A program made the position numbers and the translations under genes. From an uncultured Lachnospiraceae bacterium (GTDB lineage Bacteria > Bacillota > Clostridia > Lachnospirales > Lachnospiraceae): a DNA stretch of 64,000 bases. Shown here piece after piece: positions 52,799 through 61,423 of this stretch. The notes under the pieces were generated by a model. It ran no database searches. It was not told the DNA's origin and was given only the letters and a program-made list of their open reading frames with translations. Position 1 is the stretch's first letter; the number at the start of each line of letters is the position of its first letter. The DNA is taken from NCBI GenBank assembly GCA_910577015.1, contig CAJTKU010000007.1, forward strand, positions 1 through 64,000, given 5' to 3'.

Positions 52799-53041
52799 AT
52801 GACATCAAATACTGCACAGGTAGACAATCTGGTAGCTTTACTTGACGGCTATGCAACCAAAGGCGGACATCACTTAAACGTAAATGTCCTTAACAGGGAT
52901 ACCCTGCTGGACGCACAGAAACATCCTGAAAACTATCCCCAGCTTACCATCCGTGTTTCCGGATATGCCGTAAACTTCATTAAATTAACTCCGGAACAGC
53001 AGGCTGACGTAATCAGCAGAACCTTCCACGAAGCAGTTTAA
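52799..53041 (+). CDS. grcA: Autonomous glycyl radical cofactor (GrcA/YfiD-like)
   Basis: Predicted 80 residues. It consists almost wholly of the C-terminal glycyl-radical segment of pyruvate formate-lyase: KGGHHLNVNVLNRDTL, KHPENYPQLTIRVSGYAV with the radical glycine at Gly55, and VISRTFHE. E. coli GrcA (about 127 residues) replaces the oxygen-cleaved C-terminus of PFL and restores activity; this version lacks most of the extra N-terminus. It would need PFL-activating enzyme, which is not in this window. A strong AAAGGAGGT site precedes the ATG. It is followed by a bidirectional terminator. Confidence 0.9.
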   Translation: MTSNTAQVDNLVALLDGYATKGGHHLNVNVLNRDTLLDAQKHPENYPQLTIRVSGYAVNFIKLTPEQQADVISRTFHEAV

Positions 53042-53054
53042 AAAAACGACATAA

Positions 53055-53084
53055 AAAAGGCGCCGCAAATGCGGTGCCTTTTTT
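53055..53084. terminator. Bidirectional intrinsic terminator
   Basis: AAGGCGCCGC pairs with GCGGTGCCTT around AAAT, followed by TTTTTT on the plus strand and by TTTTTTATG on the minus strand. It can end both the plus-strand grcA-like gene and the minus-strand lipoprotein gene. Confidence 0.85.
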
Positions 53085-53085
53085 C

Positions 53086-53150
53086 GCGTGAAATTTAGAA
53101 CTTCTTGGTGAAACGCCCATTGGCGTGAGCCTTAGAAGTTCTTTTCACGC
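53086..53150. repeat. 65-bp imperfect inverted repeat
   Basis: GCGTGAAA and GAACTTCT on the left pair with AGAAGTTC and TTCACGC on the right, around a central GCCCATTGGC palindromic core. It lies between the grcA terminator and the lipoprotein stop. Next to it, an 11-base unit CTTTTCACGCT occurs twice in tandem (53141-53162). It may be a second hairpin of the convergent terminator or a small mobile relic. Confidence 0.6.
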
Positions 53151-53164
53151 TCTTTTCACGCTTT

Positions 53165-53785
53165 TTAGTCAGCCCAATCCTGCCATGTTACCCATTCATC
53201 ATCATATGTAATGTGATACATAGCGAGGCCGCATACTTCTGCATCATAATCGAAGTTTACGGAAAAAATTACCACTTCGTCGTAGTCTGACATAGAAGCC
53301 TCACAGAACCAGACATCGCGTACTTCCACGTCTGTCATCTGCTTCCATGCTCCGCCTTCTTTCTTGTAGCCTATATCCAGCCATACACTGTTTGCATCAT
53401 CATACATTGCGGAAGGCTCCTGATTGGAGTACACATCAAAGCTGGTGTAAGAACTGTCTTCACCGGAGAGAAGTTCCCAAACGGCATATCCGTTCTTTAC
53501 ATTGTAAAGCTTTTTGAAGTCATCCATGGTCATGCCAATCTCAAGACCTCTGCTGGTGGCAAGTCCGCCGTCATATTCTTCATAGGAATTGTCACCGAAA
53601 TCGGTTGTCAGATAGCTGACGTCATCCCAAACGATGAGCGAATTTCCTTCTTCTACCGTCACCTTTTCGGAACCATCCTTGAAAGTGAAGTCATCTTCTG
53701 TCCATTTGCTCTTAGAAGCGCCGCCGCAGGCGGTCAGACCTAAGACCATTACACATGTCAATAAAGCTGCAACTACTCTTTTCAT
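53165..53785 (-). CDS. Lipoprotein of unknown function
   Basis: Predicted 206 residues from ATG 53785, with GAGGAGG upstream; longer readings extend into pnp. The lipobox LTAC gives an acylated Cys at about 20. The rest is an acidic, aromatic-rich domain with GLEIGMTMDDFKKLYNV (resembling the helix-start of SmpA/BamE-like small lipoproteins, a weak similarity). It follows pnp by 32 bases and has its own terminator. Confidence 0.85.
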   Translation of the reverse strand: MKRVVAALLTCVMVLGLTACGGASKSKWTEDDFTFKDGSEKVTVEEGNSLIVWDDVSYLTTDFGDNSYEEYDGGLATSRGLEIGMTMDDFKKLYNVKNGYAVWELLSGEDSSYTSFDVYSNQEPSAMYDDANSVWLDIGYKKEGGAWKQMTDVEVRDVWFCEASMSDYDEVVIFSVNFDYDAEVCGLAMYHITYDDEWVTWQDWAD

Positions 53786-53817
53786 TTGTTTCCTCCTCAT
53801 TTTTGATTTAATTTTCA

Positions 53818-55908
53818 TTATTGCTGCGCTACGTCTTTCATGGAAAAGCTGATTCTGCCCATTTTGTCCTTGCCAAGGCATACAACCGTGACAACGTCCC
53901 CCAGAGTCAGAACATCCTCCACATGATTGATTCTTTCTTTGGCAATCTTGGAAATATGCACCATGCCCTCCTTACCCGGAGCAAACTCAAGGAATGCGCC
54001 AAATTCTTTGATGCTTACTACTTTGCCCTTGAATATCTGGCCTTCCTCAAAATCGGTGACGATTAACTTAATCATCTCCACTGCTTTGTCCATCATTTCC
54101 TTGTCCGTGCCGCATACGGATACCTGTCCGTCATCCGTTATATCAATCTTAACGCCTGTGCGGGCAATAATTTCATTGATAGTCTTACCTCTCTGTCCCA
54201 CGACATCCCCGATTTTTTCAGGGTCAATCTGAATAGAGATAATTTTCGGCGCATAAGGGCCTACTTCCGGTCTGGGAGCCGCAATGGCAGGCTTCATGCA
54301 GTTGTCCATGATAAACAGCCTTGCTTCTCGGCATCTTGCAATCGCGCCTTCCACAATGGGCCTTGTCAATCCATGAATCTTGATATCCATCTGGATGGCG
54401 GTAATGCCTTCCGTGGTGCCTGTCACCTTGAAATCCATATCCCCAAAGAAATCTTCCAGTCCCTGAATATCCGTCAAAAGGACAAACTCATCGTCATTGT
54501 CCCCCGTCACAAGACCGCAGGAAATACCGGCTACCATCTTTTTAATGGGAACACCGGCAGCCATCAGTGACATACAGGAAGCGCAGGTGGACGCCATGGA
54601 TGTGGAACCGTTGGATTCAAAGGTTTCGGATACCGTACGGATTGCATACGGAAATTCTTCTTCGCTGGGAAGCACGGGTATCAAAGCTCTTTCTGCCAAC
54701 GCGCCATGTCCGATTTCCCTTCGTCCCGGTCCTCTGGAAACTTTTGTTTCCCCTACGGAGTAGGACGGGAAATTGTACTGGTGCATATATCTTTTGGAGG
54801 TTTCATTTTCATCGAGACCATCCACCCGCTGGGCCTCTGACAAAGGCGCCAGGGTACATACATTGCAAATCTGCGTCTGTCCGCGGGTAAACATAGCGGA
54901 ACCGTGTACGCGGGGAATGATGTCCACTTCCGCCGCCAGCGGGCGAATCTGTGTGAGTTCCCTGCCATCCGGACGCTTGTGGTCCTTCAGTATCATCTTG
55001 CGTACCGTCTTTTTCTGGTACTGATAAACAGCTTCTCCCAATACGGCAAGCCATTCTTCGTTCTCAGCAAAAGCTTCCTCCAGCTTTTCTGTAATATTCT
55101 TGATATTTTCTTCTCTTGTCTGCTTATCATCGGTGAATACGGCAACTTCCATTTCCGCCGGCGTCACAATCTCCATCATGGCAGTAAAGAGCTCTGCCGG
55201 AATGGCGCAGCTCGTGTAATCATGTTTCGGTTTCCCCACCTCTGCTACGATTTTCTCTATAAATGCTATGATGGTCTGGTTGATTTCATGTGCCTTATAA
55301 ATTGCTTCCAGCATTTTTGCCTCGGGAATTTCATTGGCGCCGGCCTCAATCATGATGACCTTTTCCTTGGTGGAGGCTACCGTCAGGTTTAAATCTCCTA
55401 CTTTCCACTGCTCCTGGGAAGGGTTCACCACCAGTTCCCCGTCAATCATGCCCATCTGCGTCATGGCGCAGGGACCGTCAAAGGGAATGTCGGAAATGCA
55501 GGTAGCTATGGCAGCGCCCAGCATTGCCACCAGTTCGGGACGGCAGGCAGGGTCCACGCTCATAACCATATTGTTCAGCGTAACGTCATTTCTGTAATCC
55601 TTGGGAAAAAGCGGACGCATGGGCCTGTCAATAACGCGGCTGGTAAGCACTGCATTTTCACTTGCTTTTCCTTCCCTCTTGTTAAATCCGCCAGGAATCT
55701 TGCCTACCGCATACAGTTTTTCTTCATATTCCACGCTCAGGGGAAAGAAGTCAATGCCCTCCCTGGGCTTGTCCGATGCAGTCGCACAGGACAGTACCGT
55801 TGTATCCCCATAGTGCATGAATGCACAGCCGTTGGCCTGTTTGCCCACCCTGCCGATATCCACGCTCAGGGTACGGCCGGCCAGTTCCATCGTAAAAGTT
55901 TTGTACAT
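53818..55908 (-). CDS. pnp: Polyribonucleotide nucleotidyltransferase (PNPase)
   Basis: Predicted 696 residues from ATG 55908 (AAGGAG upstream). Two RNase PH-like domains are followed by KH (IGDVVGQRGKTINEIIARTGVKIDI) and S1 (GQIFKGKVVSIKEFGAFLEFAPGKEGMVHISK). The core has EKLYAVGKIPGGFNKREGKASENAVLTSRVIDRPMRPLF. It degrades RNA 3' to 5' by phosphorolysis. An in-frame extension to 56007 is open but unlikely to be translated. The rpsO-pnp order is conserved. Confidence 0.96.
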   Translation of the reverse strand: MYKTFTMELAGRTLSVDIGRVGKQANGCAFMHYGDTTVLSCATASDKPREGIDFFPLSVEYEEKLYAVGKIPGGFNKREGKASENAVLTSRVIDRPMRPLFPKDYRNDVTLNNMVMSVDPACRPELVAMLGAAIATCISDIPFDGPCAMTQMGMIDGELVVNPSQEQWKVGDLNLTVASTKEKVIMIEAGANEIPEAKMLEAIYKAHEINQTIIAFIEKIVAEVGKPKHDYTSCAIPAELFTAMMEIVTPAEMEVAVFTDDKQTREENIKNITEKLEEAFAENEEWLAVLGEAVYQYQKKTVRKMILKDHKRPDGRELTQIRPLAAEVDIIPRVHGSAMFTRGQTQICNVCTLAPLSEAQRVDGLDENETSKRYMHQYNFPSYSVGETKVSRGPGRREIGHGALAERALIPVLPSEEEFPYAIRTVSETFESNGSTSMASTCASCMSLMAAGVPIKKMVAGISCGLVTGDNDDEFVLLTDIQGLEDFFGDMDFKVTGTTEGITAIQMDIKIHGLTRPIVEGAIARCREARLFIMDNCMKPAIAAPRPEVGPYAPKIISIQIDPEKIGDVVGQRGKTINEIIARTGVKIDITDDGQVSVCGTDKEMMDKAVEMIKLIVTDFEEGQIFKGKVVSIKEFGAFLEFAPGKEGMVHISKIAKERINHVEDVLTLGDVVTVVCLGKDKMGRISFSMKDVAQQ

Positions 55909-56048
55909 ATTGTTCTCCTTACTCTCTATCCGTTTGCCGGACTTTTGCTTCAGCAGGCTTTCCGAAACCACTGAAAAAAACAGCGCTTTTGCTGCCCTTT
56001 TCAGCAATCTCGGACTATGCTGCCTGAAGGGTTTACGGGTTTCACACC

Positions 56049-56110
56049 GGGCGCAGGGCGCCCAATGGTAAAGGCGGAGAAACCGAAAAAATCGGACATG
56101 CTCCGCCTCT
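56049..56110 (-). promoter_or_regulatory. rpsO-pnp intergenic hairpins
   Basis: Two hairpins lie between rpsO and pnp. The first (about 56071-56110) is an outer AGGCGGAG/CTCCGCCT stem with an inner CCGA-TTTTTT-TCGG-type hairpin. The second is GGGCGC-AGG-GCGCCC (56049-56063). Neither has a U-run. In E. coli the same gap holds an RNase III hairpin that mediates PNPase autocontrol; an analogous role is inferred. Confidence 0.5.
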
Positions 56111-56123
56111 GTGTTTCAAAAGA

Positions 56124-56390
56124 TTACTTTCTCAGACCCAGTCTTGCAATGAGTGCACGGTATCTCTCGATATCTTTTTCTTTTAAATAATTGAGCAGTC
56201 CGCGTCTCTGTCCAACCATCTTTAACAGACCCCTGTTAGAATGGTGGTCCTTGGGGTTGCTCTTCATATGCTCGGTGAGTTCCCTGATTCTCTCGGTCAG
56301 CACTGCAATCTGTACCTCGGGTGAACCGGTATCTCCGGGCTTTGTCGCATACTCATTGATAATAGCTGTCTTTTTTTCCTTAGAAATCAT
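56124..56390 (-). CDS. rpsO: Small ribosomal subunit protein S15
   Basis: Predicted 88 residues, the usual length. It contains GDTGSPEVQIAVLTERIRELTEHMKSNPKDHHSNRGLLKMVGQRRGLLNYL, the S15 signature that binds 16S rRNA helices 20-22. TAGGAGG precedes the ATG. The 5' leader, about 85 bases after the promoter, could carry the S15 autoregulatory fold seen in other bacteria. Confidence 0.98.
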   Translation of the reverse strand: MISKEKKTAIINEYATKPGDTGSPEVQIAVLTERIRELTEHMKSNPKDHHSNRGLLKMVGQRRGLLNYLKEKDIERYRALIARLGLRK

Positions 56391-56480
56391 GATTGAATCC
56401 TCCTATACTTGAAATCGCCTGACACCAGGATGCGGTCGGAGTATCCAGAACCCGGGCATCGGCTGTAATCATACTTAGTT

Positions 56481-56509
56481 ATCATAGCATAAACTCTTTA
56501 AAATGTAAA
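56481..56509 (-). promoter_or_regulatory. Sigma-A promoter of rpsO-pnp
   Basis: TTTACA (56504-56509), a 17-base spacer and TATGAT (56481-56486) on the minus strand, followed by a leader of about 85 bases before the rpsO ATG. The leader contains short G/C-rich inverted repeats. Confidence 0.75.
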
Positions 56510-56532
56510 CTGTTTTTTCCTTGGAGTATCCG

Positions 56533-57624
56533 CTATTTATCTGACGCGTAGCGCGCCGCCTGTTCTGCGATGAGGGCGGCATCGTCAAAGTAATTGATTT
56601 TCATGGCTGCCTTTACCTGCGACATGGTATCGGCTGCTTCTTCCCTTGCTATTTCGCTTCCTTTTTTCAATATCTCATAGATATCGGGAATCTGCTTTTC
56701 CAATTCTTTCCGGCGGATGCGGATGGGCTCCAGTTCTTCCTGCATCACTGCATTCAGAAACTTCTTGACTTTCACGTCGCCTAAGCCCCCTCTCTGGTAA
56801 TGGCCCTTCAGTTCATCCAGATTTGCATATTCCGGCAAGTGCCTTTCAAAATGTTCCTCCCTGCAGAATGCATCCAGATAAGTGAACACCGTATTGCCCT
56901 CCAGCGAACCGGGGTCCGTTATCTTTAAATGGTTCGGGTCGGTAAACATGCTCATGATTTTGGCGCGCACCTCGTCTGCCGAATCCGACAGATAGATACA
57001 GTTGCCCAGAGATTTGCTCATCTTGGCCTTACCGTCCGTTCCAGGCAGCCTGCAGCATACCTGATTTTTAGGGATTAATGCCTCCGGCTCCACAAGCGTT
57101 TCCCCGTAAACCGTGTTGAACTTGCGGACGATTTCACGGCACTGCTCAATCATGGGAAGCTGGTCTTCCCCCACCGGCACGGTGGTTGCCTTAAACGCCG
57201 TAATGTCGGAAGCCTGACTAATCGGATAGGTAAAGAAGCCTACCGGAATGCTGGTTTCAAAATTCCGCATCTGGATTTCCGCTTTGACCGTGGGATTGCG
57301 CTGCAGTCTGGACACCGTCACCAGATTCATATAATAAAAGGAAAGTTCTGCCAGTTCCTGAATCTGGGACTGGATGAAGAGGGTTGACTTTGCAGGGTCT
57401 AACCCGCAGGAAAGATAGTCAAGCGCCACCTCGATAATATTCTGCCTTACTTTTTCCGGGTTGTCTGCATTGTCCGTAAGCGCCTGGGCGTCTGCAATCA
57501 TAATGAATATCTTGTCATATTCCCCTGAATTTTGCAGTTCCACCCTGCCTCTGAGGGAACCCACATAATGTCCTACATGCAGTTTCCCTGTGGGACGGTC
57601 TCCGGTCAAAATTACTTTACTCAT
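56533..57624 (-). CDS. trpS: Tryptophan--tRNA ligase
   Basis: Predicted 363 residues from ATG 57624. Class I signature GKLHVGHYVGSL (HIGH) is at 12-23 and KMSKSLGN (KMSKS) is at about 220. It charges tRNA-Trp. AAAGGAG lies 10 bases upstream. It overlaps the end of the GH2 gene by 8 bases, an unusual neighbour. No T-box leader is visible. Confidence 0.96.
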   Translation of the reverse strand: MSKVILTGDRPTGKLHVGHYVGSLRGRVELQNSGEYDKIFIMIADAQALTDNADNPEKVRQNIIEVALDYLSCGLDPAKSTLFIQSQIQELAELSFYYMNLVTVSRLQRNPTVKAEIQMRNFETSIPVGFFTYPISQASDITAFKATTVPVGEDQLPMIEQCREIVRKFNTVYGETLVEPEALIPKNQVCCRLPGTDGKAKMSKSLGNCIYLSDSADEVRAKIMSMFTDPNHLKITDPGSLEGNTVFTYLDAFCREEHFERHLPEYANLDELKGHYQRGGLGDVKVKKFLNAVMQEELEPIRIRRKELEKQIPDIYEILKKGSEIAREEAADTMSQVKAAMKINYFDDAALIAEQAARYASDK

Positions 57625-59530
57625 TTTCTTTATCTCCTTTGTCTTTGTAATTGTTTTGATTTTCAACGGCCCTGCGCAATTCGCTGTTCCACTTTCTGAT
57701 AAGACCGGGCTCCATTTTCAGAACCTCCCTGTCGTAAGTAAGCAGCCCGTTAATTTCTTCTTCCACGTCGGACAGCTGTGTATACACCGTTGCGCTGACC
57801 CCTTCTTTTACGGCGGGAAGGACGGTTTCCCTCATCAGCTTCTCGTAACCTTCCTCCAGCGCTTCCTGCGTACGGAAAGTTTTGTATCCATATTCTTTTT
57901 CATGGGCGCAATGCCCGGCAATCCTTCTGGCATATCCCCCGTATTCTGTCAGGGCAAGCGCACGATTGGTTTCTTTTTTTAACTTTAACTTAAAGAAATA
58001 ATGGTGAATGCTCTTAAAGTCCCCTCCGCCCATGTCAAACCATCCGCTTGCCTGGTCCACCAGTATTTCCTTGTTCAGCGTCCTTACCAGCGAAGTCATC
58101 CTTTCGGTTTCAAACTGCCCCCAACCCTCGTTAAAAGGAACAATACAGACGACGCTGGGGTGGTTTTTTAACATAAGCACCATTTTTGTCAATTCTCTTT
58201 CATACTCCATCCTGCCTTCCTTATCCTGTCTGGAAAGTAGAATGCGATGCCCATCACGGGCTTTTATGCCAAGCAGCTGGAACAAGGTTGCGAGATATGT
58301 GACATAAAAACTTTTATTCTTCCTTCCGCCGTTTACCATGTCCTGCCAGACCAGCATCCCCAGCCTGTCACAGTGGTAATACCATCGCTCAGGCTCCACC
58401 TTGACATGCTTACGCAGCATGTTAAAGCCAAGTTTCTTCATGGCTTCTATATCATACACCATGGCTTCATCCGAGGGCGGGGTATACATGCTCTCCGGCC
58501 AGTAGCCCTGGTCCAGTACGCCGACCTGCATATAAGGTTGGTTGTTTAAAAATATGCGGCGAATCCCTGCCCCGTCTGTACCGAGGCAGCATTTGCGCAT
58601 GGCAAAATAGCTTTCCACGCTGTCAAGGAGAACCGCACCAGCGCCTTCCTCCCCTTCGTACAACTCCAGCCTTACCTGATAGAGCCATGGATTCTCGGGA
58701 CTCCAGCTCACAAAATCCGGCAGGGGAATCCGGCAGTTTCTGCCAAACGGCAGAACCCTGTCTTCATACCCGCTGTTTTGGAAATACAGTTTTATAAAAA
58801 ATCTGCCTTCCCGGCAGCCTGCGGGACTTTCAGCCTTCAGCTGCACTGCGCTTTCATCGTAACAGGCTTCCCATGATATATTTTTTATAAAGACCTTTGG
58901 CACAGCCTCCAGCCAGACCGTCTGCCAGATTCCGCTGGTTGCAGGATAATACATGCCTCCCGGCTTTAATGTCTGCTTTCCCACACTGTGATAGGAAGTG
59001 TCGGAAACATCCCGTACCCTGACGCCCAGGGTGCATCCGCCTGTTTCTTCGCCTGTTCCTGTTCCTTCTTTTCGGATAAAATCCGTAATATCAATGGAAA
59101 ACGGAAGATAACCCCCGTTATGATTACCCGCTTTCTGTCCATCCACATAAACCTGACAGCACTGGTCAACCGCGCCAAAATGCAAAAGAACACGGCCCCC
59201 TTTTAAAAAGCTCTCCCAGATGCCTTGGGAAAAACGAATTTCCCTTTCATACCAAAGATAGCTTTCCGGCATCAGCTGTTTCTTTACGCCGGACAAATGG
59301 GTTTCCGGCGAAAAAGGCACCAGTATTTTGCCCTCAAAGGTAACCGGGCGCTCTTCCTTCTGTACAAAAGCATAATCCCATAAACCGTTCAGACACTGCC
59401 AGTTTTCCCGCACCATGCCCGGGCGCGGATACTCAAAAAGCGCTTTCTTTCCGGCTGCGGACTGCTCAGATTGCCTGCTCCATCCGGTCATCGGGCGTGC
59501 AGTAATTTCCCTTTTTTTCTGCAATTTCAT
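57617..59530 (-). CDS. Glycoside hydrolase family 2 protein, intracellular
   Basis: Predicted 637 residues without a signal peptide. Jelly-roll sugar-binding domain at about 40-215 (NWQCLNGLWDYAF, PFSPETHLSG, YLWYEREI, LHFGAVDQ, HNGGYLPFSIDIT), immunoglobulin-like domain at about 220-320, then TIM barrel. PFNEGWGQF holds the likely acid/base Glu and ALTEYGGYA the nucleophile. Family members include beta-galactosidases, beta-glucuronidases and beta-mannosidases; the substrate cannot be told. It lies between plsC and trpS, overlapping both, with no transporter or regulator. Confidence 0.92.
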   Translation of the reverse strand: MKLQKKREITARPMTGWSRQSEQSAAGKKALFEYPRPGMVRENWQCLNGLWDYAFVQKEERPVTFEGKILVPFSPETHLSGVKKQLMPESYLWYEREIRFSQGIWESFLKGGRVLLHFGAVDQCCQVYVDGQKAGNHNGGYLPFSIDITDFIRKEGTGTGEETGGCTLGVRVRDVSDTSYHSVGKQTLKPGGMYYPATSGIWQTVWLEAVPKVFIKNISWEACYDESAVQLKAESPAGCREGRFFIKLYFQNSGYEDRVLPFGRNCRIPLPDFVSWSPENPWLYQVRLELYEGEEGAGAVLLDSVESYFAMRKCCLGTDGAGIRRIFLNNQPYMQVGVLDQGYWPESMYTPPSDEAMVYDIEAMKKLGFNMLRKHVKVEPERWYYHCDRLGMLVWQDMVNGGRKNKSFYVTYLATLFQLLGIKARDGHRILLSRQDKEGRMEYERELTKMVLMLKNHPSVVCIVPFNEGWGQFETERMTSLVRTLNKEILVDQASGWFDMGGGDFKSIHHYFFKLKLKKETNRALALTEYGGYARRIAGHCAHEKEYGYKTFRTQEALEEGYEKLMRETVLPAVKEGVSATVYTQLSDVEEEINGLLTYDREVLKMEPGLIRKWNSELRRAVENQNNYKDKGDKENE

Positions 59531-60227
59531 TCATCCTCTCTTCAATTCTGCTCCTCACCATATCCCGGATTTGCGCCGTGCTTTTTCCTTCATATGTCTC
59601 GTAAAAAATGGGCTCTAAAAAATGCACCTGCGTTTCTACCCTTTTCAAACTTCTTCCTTCAAAGGGCTTGTAGGAATCCCATATCGCCACAGGCACAATC
59701 GGACACTTTGCCTTCTGCGCACATTTAAAGCTTCCCGGCAGAAAATCCTGAAGGGTATTGTGATTGTCCGTGTAACCGCCCTCGGGAAACAGCAGGAAAC
59801 GCTTTCCTTTTTTTACTTCCTCCGAAACCTCCTGCATAATCCTTACCTGCTGTCTTAGGTCTGTCTTATCCAAACGTTTTCCCCTTACCAGCCCGATAAA
59901 TTCATTGCTGATAGGCATTCTGGCACGTCTGGAATCCATCACCACGGAACAGGGCTTCGGATGGGACCCCATGATTCCCAGCGCGTCATACCTTCCCTGA
60001 TGGTTGGAATACATCACATAGCCGCCTTCATAGGGCAGGTTTTCCCTGCCGAATACCTTTGTGCTAATCTTTCCCTTTTTCCTGATAATGCTTATCAACT
60101 TCTGCGCCAGCGCAAAGCAGATTTCATCATCATATTTTTCCGGATGCCTGATATAGTGCGAAGACTTTACTATATAATAGACTATAACAGGAAATAGTGT
60201 AATCATTAACCAATAAAATCGTACCAT
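59466..60227 (-). CDS. 1-acyl-sn-glycerol-3-phosphate acyltransferase family protein
   Basis: Predicted 253 residues. One N-terminal membrane helix (about 4-20) is followed by the acyltransferase motifs SNHQGRYD (NH-x4-D variant with Gly-Arg-Tyr between) and FPEGGYTD. PlsC proteins acylate lysophosphatidic acid to phosphatidic acid. Its partner glycerol-phosphate enzymes are not nearby. The C-terminus overlaps the GH2 start by 65 bases. Substrate not proven. Confidence 0.9.
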   Translation of the reverse strand: MVRFYWLMITLFPVIVYYIVKSSHYIRHPEKYDDEICFALAQKLISIIRKKGKISTKVFGRENLPYEGGYVMYSNHQGRYDALGIMGSHPKPCSVVMDSRRARMPISNEFIGLVRGKRLDKTDLRQQVRIMQEVSEEVKKGKRFLLFPEGGYTDNHNTLQDFLPGSFKCAQKAKCPIVPVAIWDSYKPFEGRSLKRVETQVHFLEPIFYETYEGKSTAQIRDMVRSRIEERMNEIAEKKGNYCTPDDRMEQAI

Positions 60228-60230
60228 CTT

Positions 60231-61346
60231 TTAGTTTTCTCCCGTCTCTTTAAAAATATCTTTCATCCCATCCGTCATGGTAATCATGCCTTCCTCATCT
60301 ACAAATAAAACCTCCGCACCATAACTTTTTGCCAGTTCCATCCCTTCTTCCACCCCCAGCACAAAACATGCAGTGGAAAGGGCATCACTCAGGACGCCGC
60401 TTTTGCAAAAAACCGTAACGCTCCTTATACCGCTGTCCGCCGGATACCCCGTGGCAGGATTTAAAATATGGTGGTACTTTACGCCATCCACTATAACATA
60501 ACGCTCGTAATCACCCGAGGTGGACACGCACCACTGCCCCTCCAAAGAGAGGATTCCTATCATGGATGAGGTATTCTCCGGATTTATAATCCCTACCTGC
60601 CATGGCGTACCGTCAGGTTTCTTTCCGTATGTGAGAATGCTTCCTCCCACGGATATCACCGCGCCATATACCTCTTTCTCCTCCAGAAGCGCTGCAATCC
60701 TGTCACACGCAAGACCTTTGCCCACCGCCCCCAAATCAAGGCTCATCCCCTCCAAAAGGGTGACGCCGCCATCTTCCAACAGGACTTTTTCATATCCTGT
60801 ATATTGCAATGCCCGTGCAATTTCTTCCTTGTCCGGAATCACTGCCTCCGCCTGTTCTCCGGCTGCCTGTTTTCCTGACACTTGTTCCCCCGCAGCCTGT
60901 TTTCCTGACACTTGTTCCCCCGCAGCCCATTCATCAATATTCCATAATTGTACCACAGGTCCCACCGTAAAATCAAAGGCGCCGCCGCTTTTTTGCGAAA
61001 CTTCCAGAAGAATAGTTAAATCTTTATATAATTTTTCAGAAACCAGCACTGCCTCACCGCTCCCCGATGCCGCATTTATTTTTGCAATTTCCGTGTCCGC
61101 AAGCCTCCAGGAAAGCTCTGACTCCTCCAACGACCGAATGATTTCCTGCACCTGTGCAGTGATATCCTCCCCGGAATAAATGCTCTGCCGGATAACCGTC
61201 CCCATGGCAGTGTCCAGCGAGTCATATCTCTGCACGCGCCCCCCACACCCTGTCAGGCACAATAATCCGGCAAGAAAGACAGCCCCTGCCGCATACTTAC
61301 CGTACACTTTGCGGATTTGCAATTTTTTTTCCGTTCTTCTCTTCAT
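60231..61346 (-). CDS. apbE: FAD:protein FMN transferase (ApbE) lipoprotein
   Basis: Predicted 371 residues from ATG 61346. Lipobox LTGC gives an acylated Cys at about 33. The ApbE fold shows DTAMGTVIRQS, AVGKGLACDRIA, SVGGSILTYG, HHILNPATGYPADSGIRSV and SDALSTACFVLG. ApbE attaches FMN to Thr or Ser of flavoproteins such as Rnf/Nqr subunits outside the membrane. Residues about 140-165 are a 10-residue tandem repeat (AAGEQVSGKQ) not seen in the family. A promoter is at 61375-61403. Confidence 0.93.
   Translation of the reverse strand: MKRRTEKKLQIRKVYGKYAAGAVFLAGLLCLTGCGGRVQRYDSLDTAMGTVIRQSIYSGEDITAQVQEIIRSLEESELSWRLADTEIAKINAASGSGEAVLVSEKLYKDLTILLEVSQKSGGAFDFTVGPVVQLWNIDEWAAGEQVSGKQAAGEQVSGKQAAGEQAEAVIPDKEEIARALQYTGYEKVLLEDGGVTLLEGMSLDLGAVGKGLACDRIAALLEEKEVYGAVISVGGSILTYGKKPDGTPWQVGIINPENTSSMIGILSLEGQWCVSTSGDYERYVIVDGVKYHHILNPATGYPADSGIRSVTVFCKSGVLSDALSTACFVLGVEEGMELAKSYGAEVLFVDEEGMITMTDGMKDIFKETGEN
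60851..60925 (-). repeat. 30-bp direct repeat inside apbE
   Basis: A 30-base unit is present twice with no mismatches (60866-60895 and 60896-60925), plus a diverged partial copy at 60851-60865. It adds AAGEQVSGKQ twice plus AAGEQ to the protein in frame. Confidence 0.9.
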
Positions 61347-61374
61347 TTCACCAACCCTTTTTGATATACTGGTA

Positions 61375-61403
61375 ATTATACCAAAAAGAAACCGGTAACA
61401 CAA
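61375..61403 (-). promoter_or_regulatory. Sigma-A promoter of apbE
   Basis: TTGTGT (61398-61403), 17 bases and consensus TATAAT (61375-61380) on the minus strand, 28 bases before the apbE ATG. The plus-strand NusG-II gene starts 20 bases to the right of the -35, so its own promoter must overlap this one. Confidence 0.6.
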
Positions 61404-61423
61404 ACATATTAAAGGGAAATACC

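Noticed and set aside
53818..56007. N-terminal extension of PNPase by 33 residues
   Set aside because: The extension is basic and lacks homology to PNPase, and a strong AAGGAG site lies just before the internal ATG at 55908.
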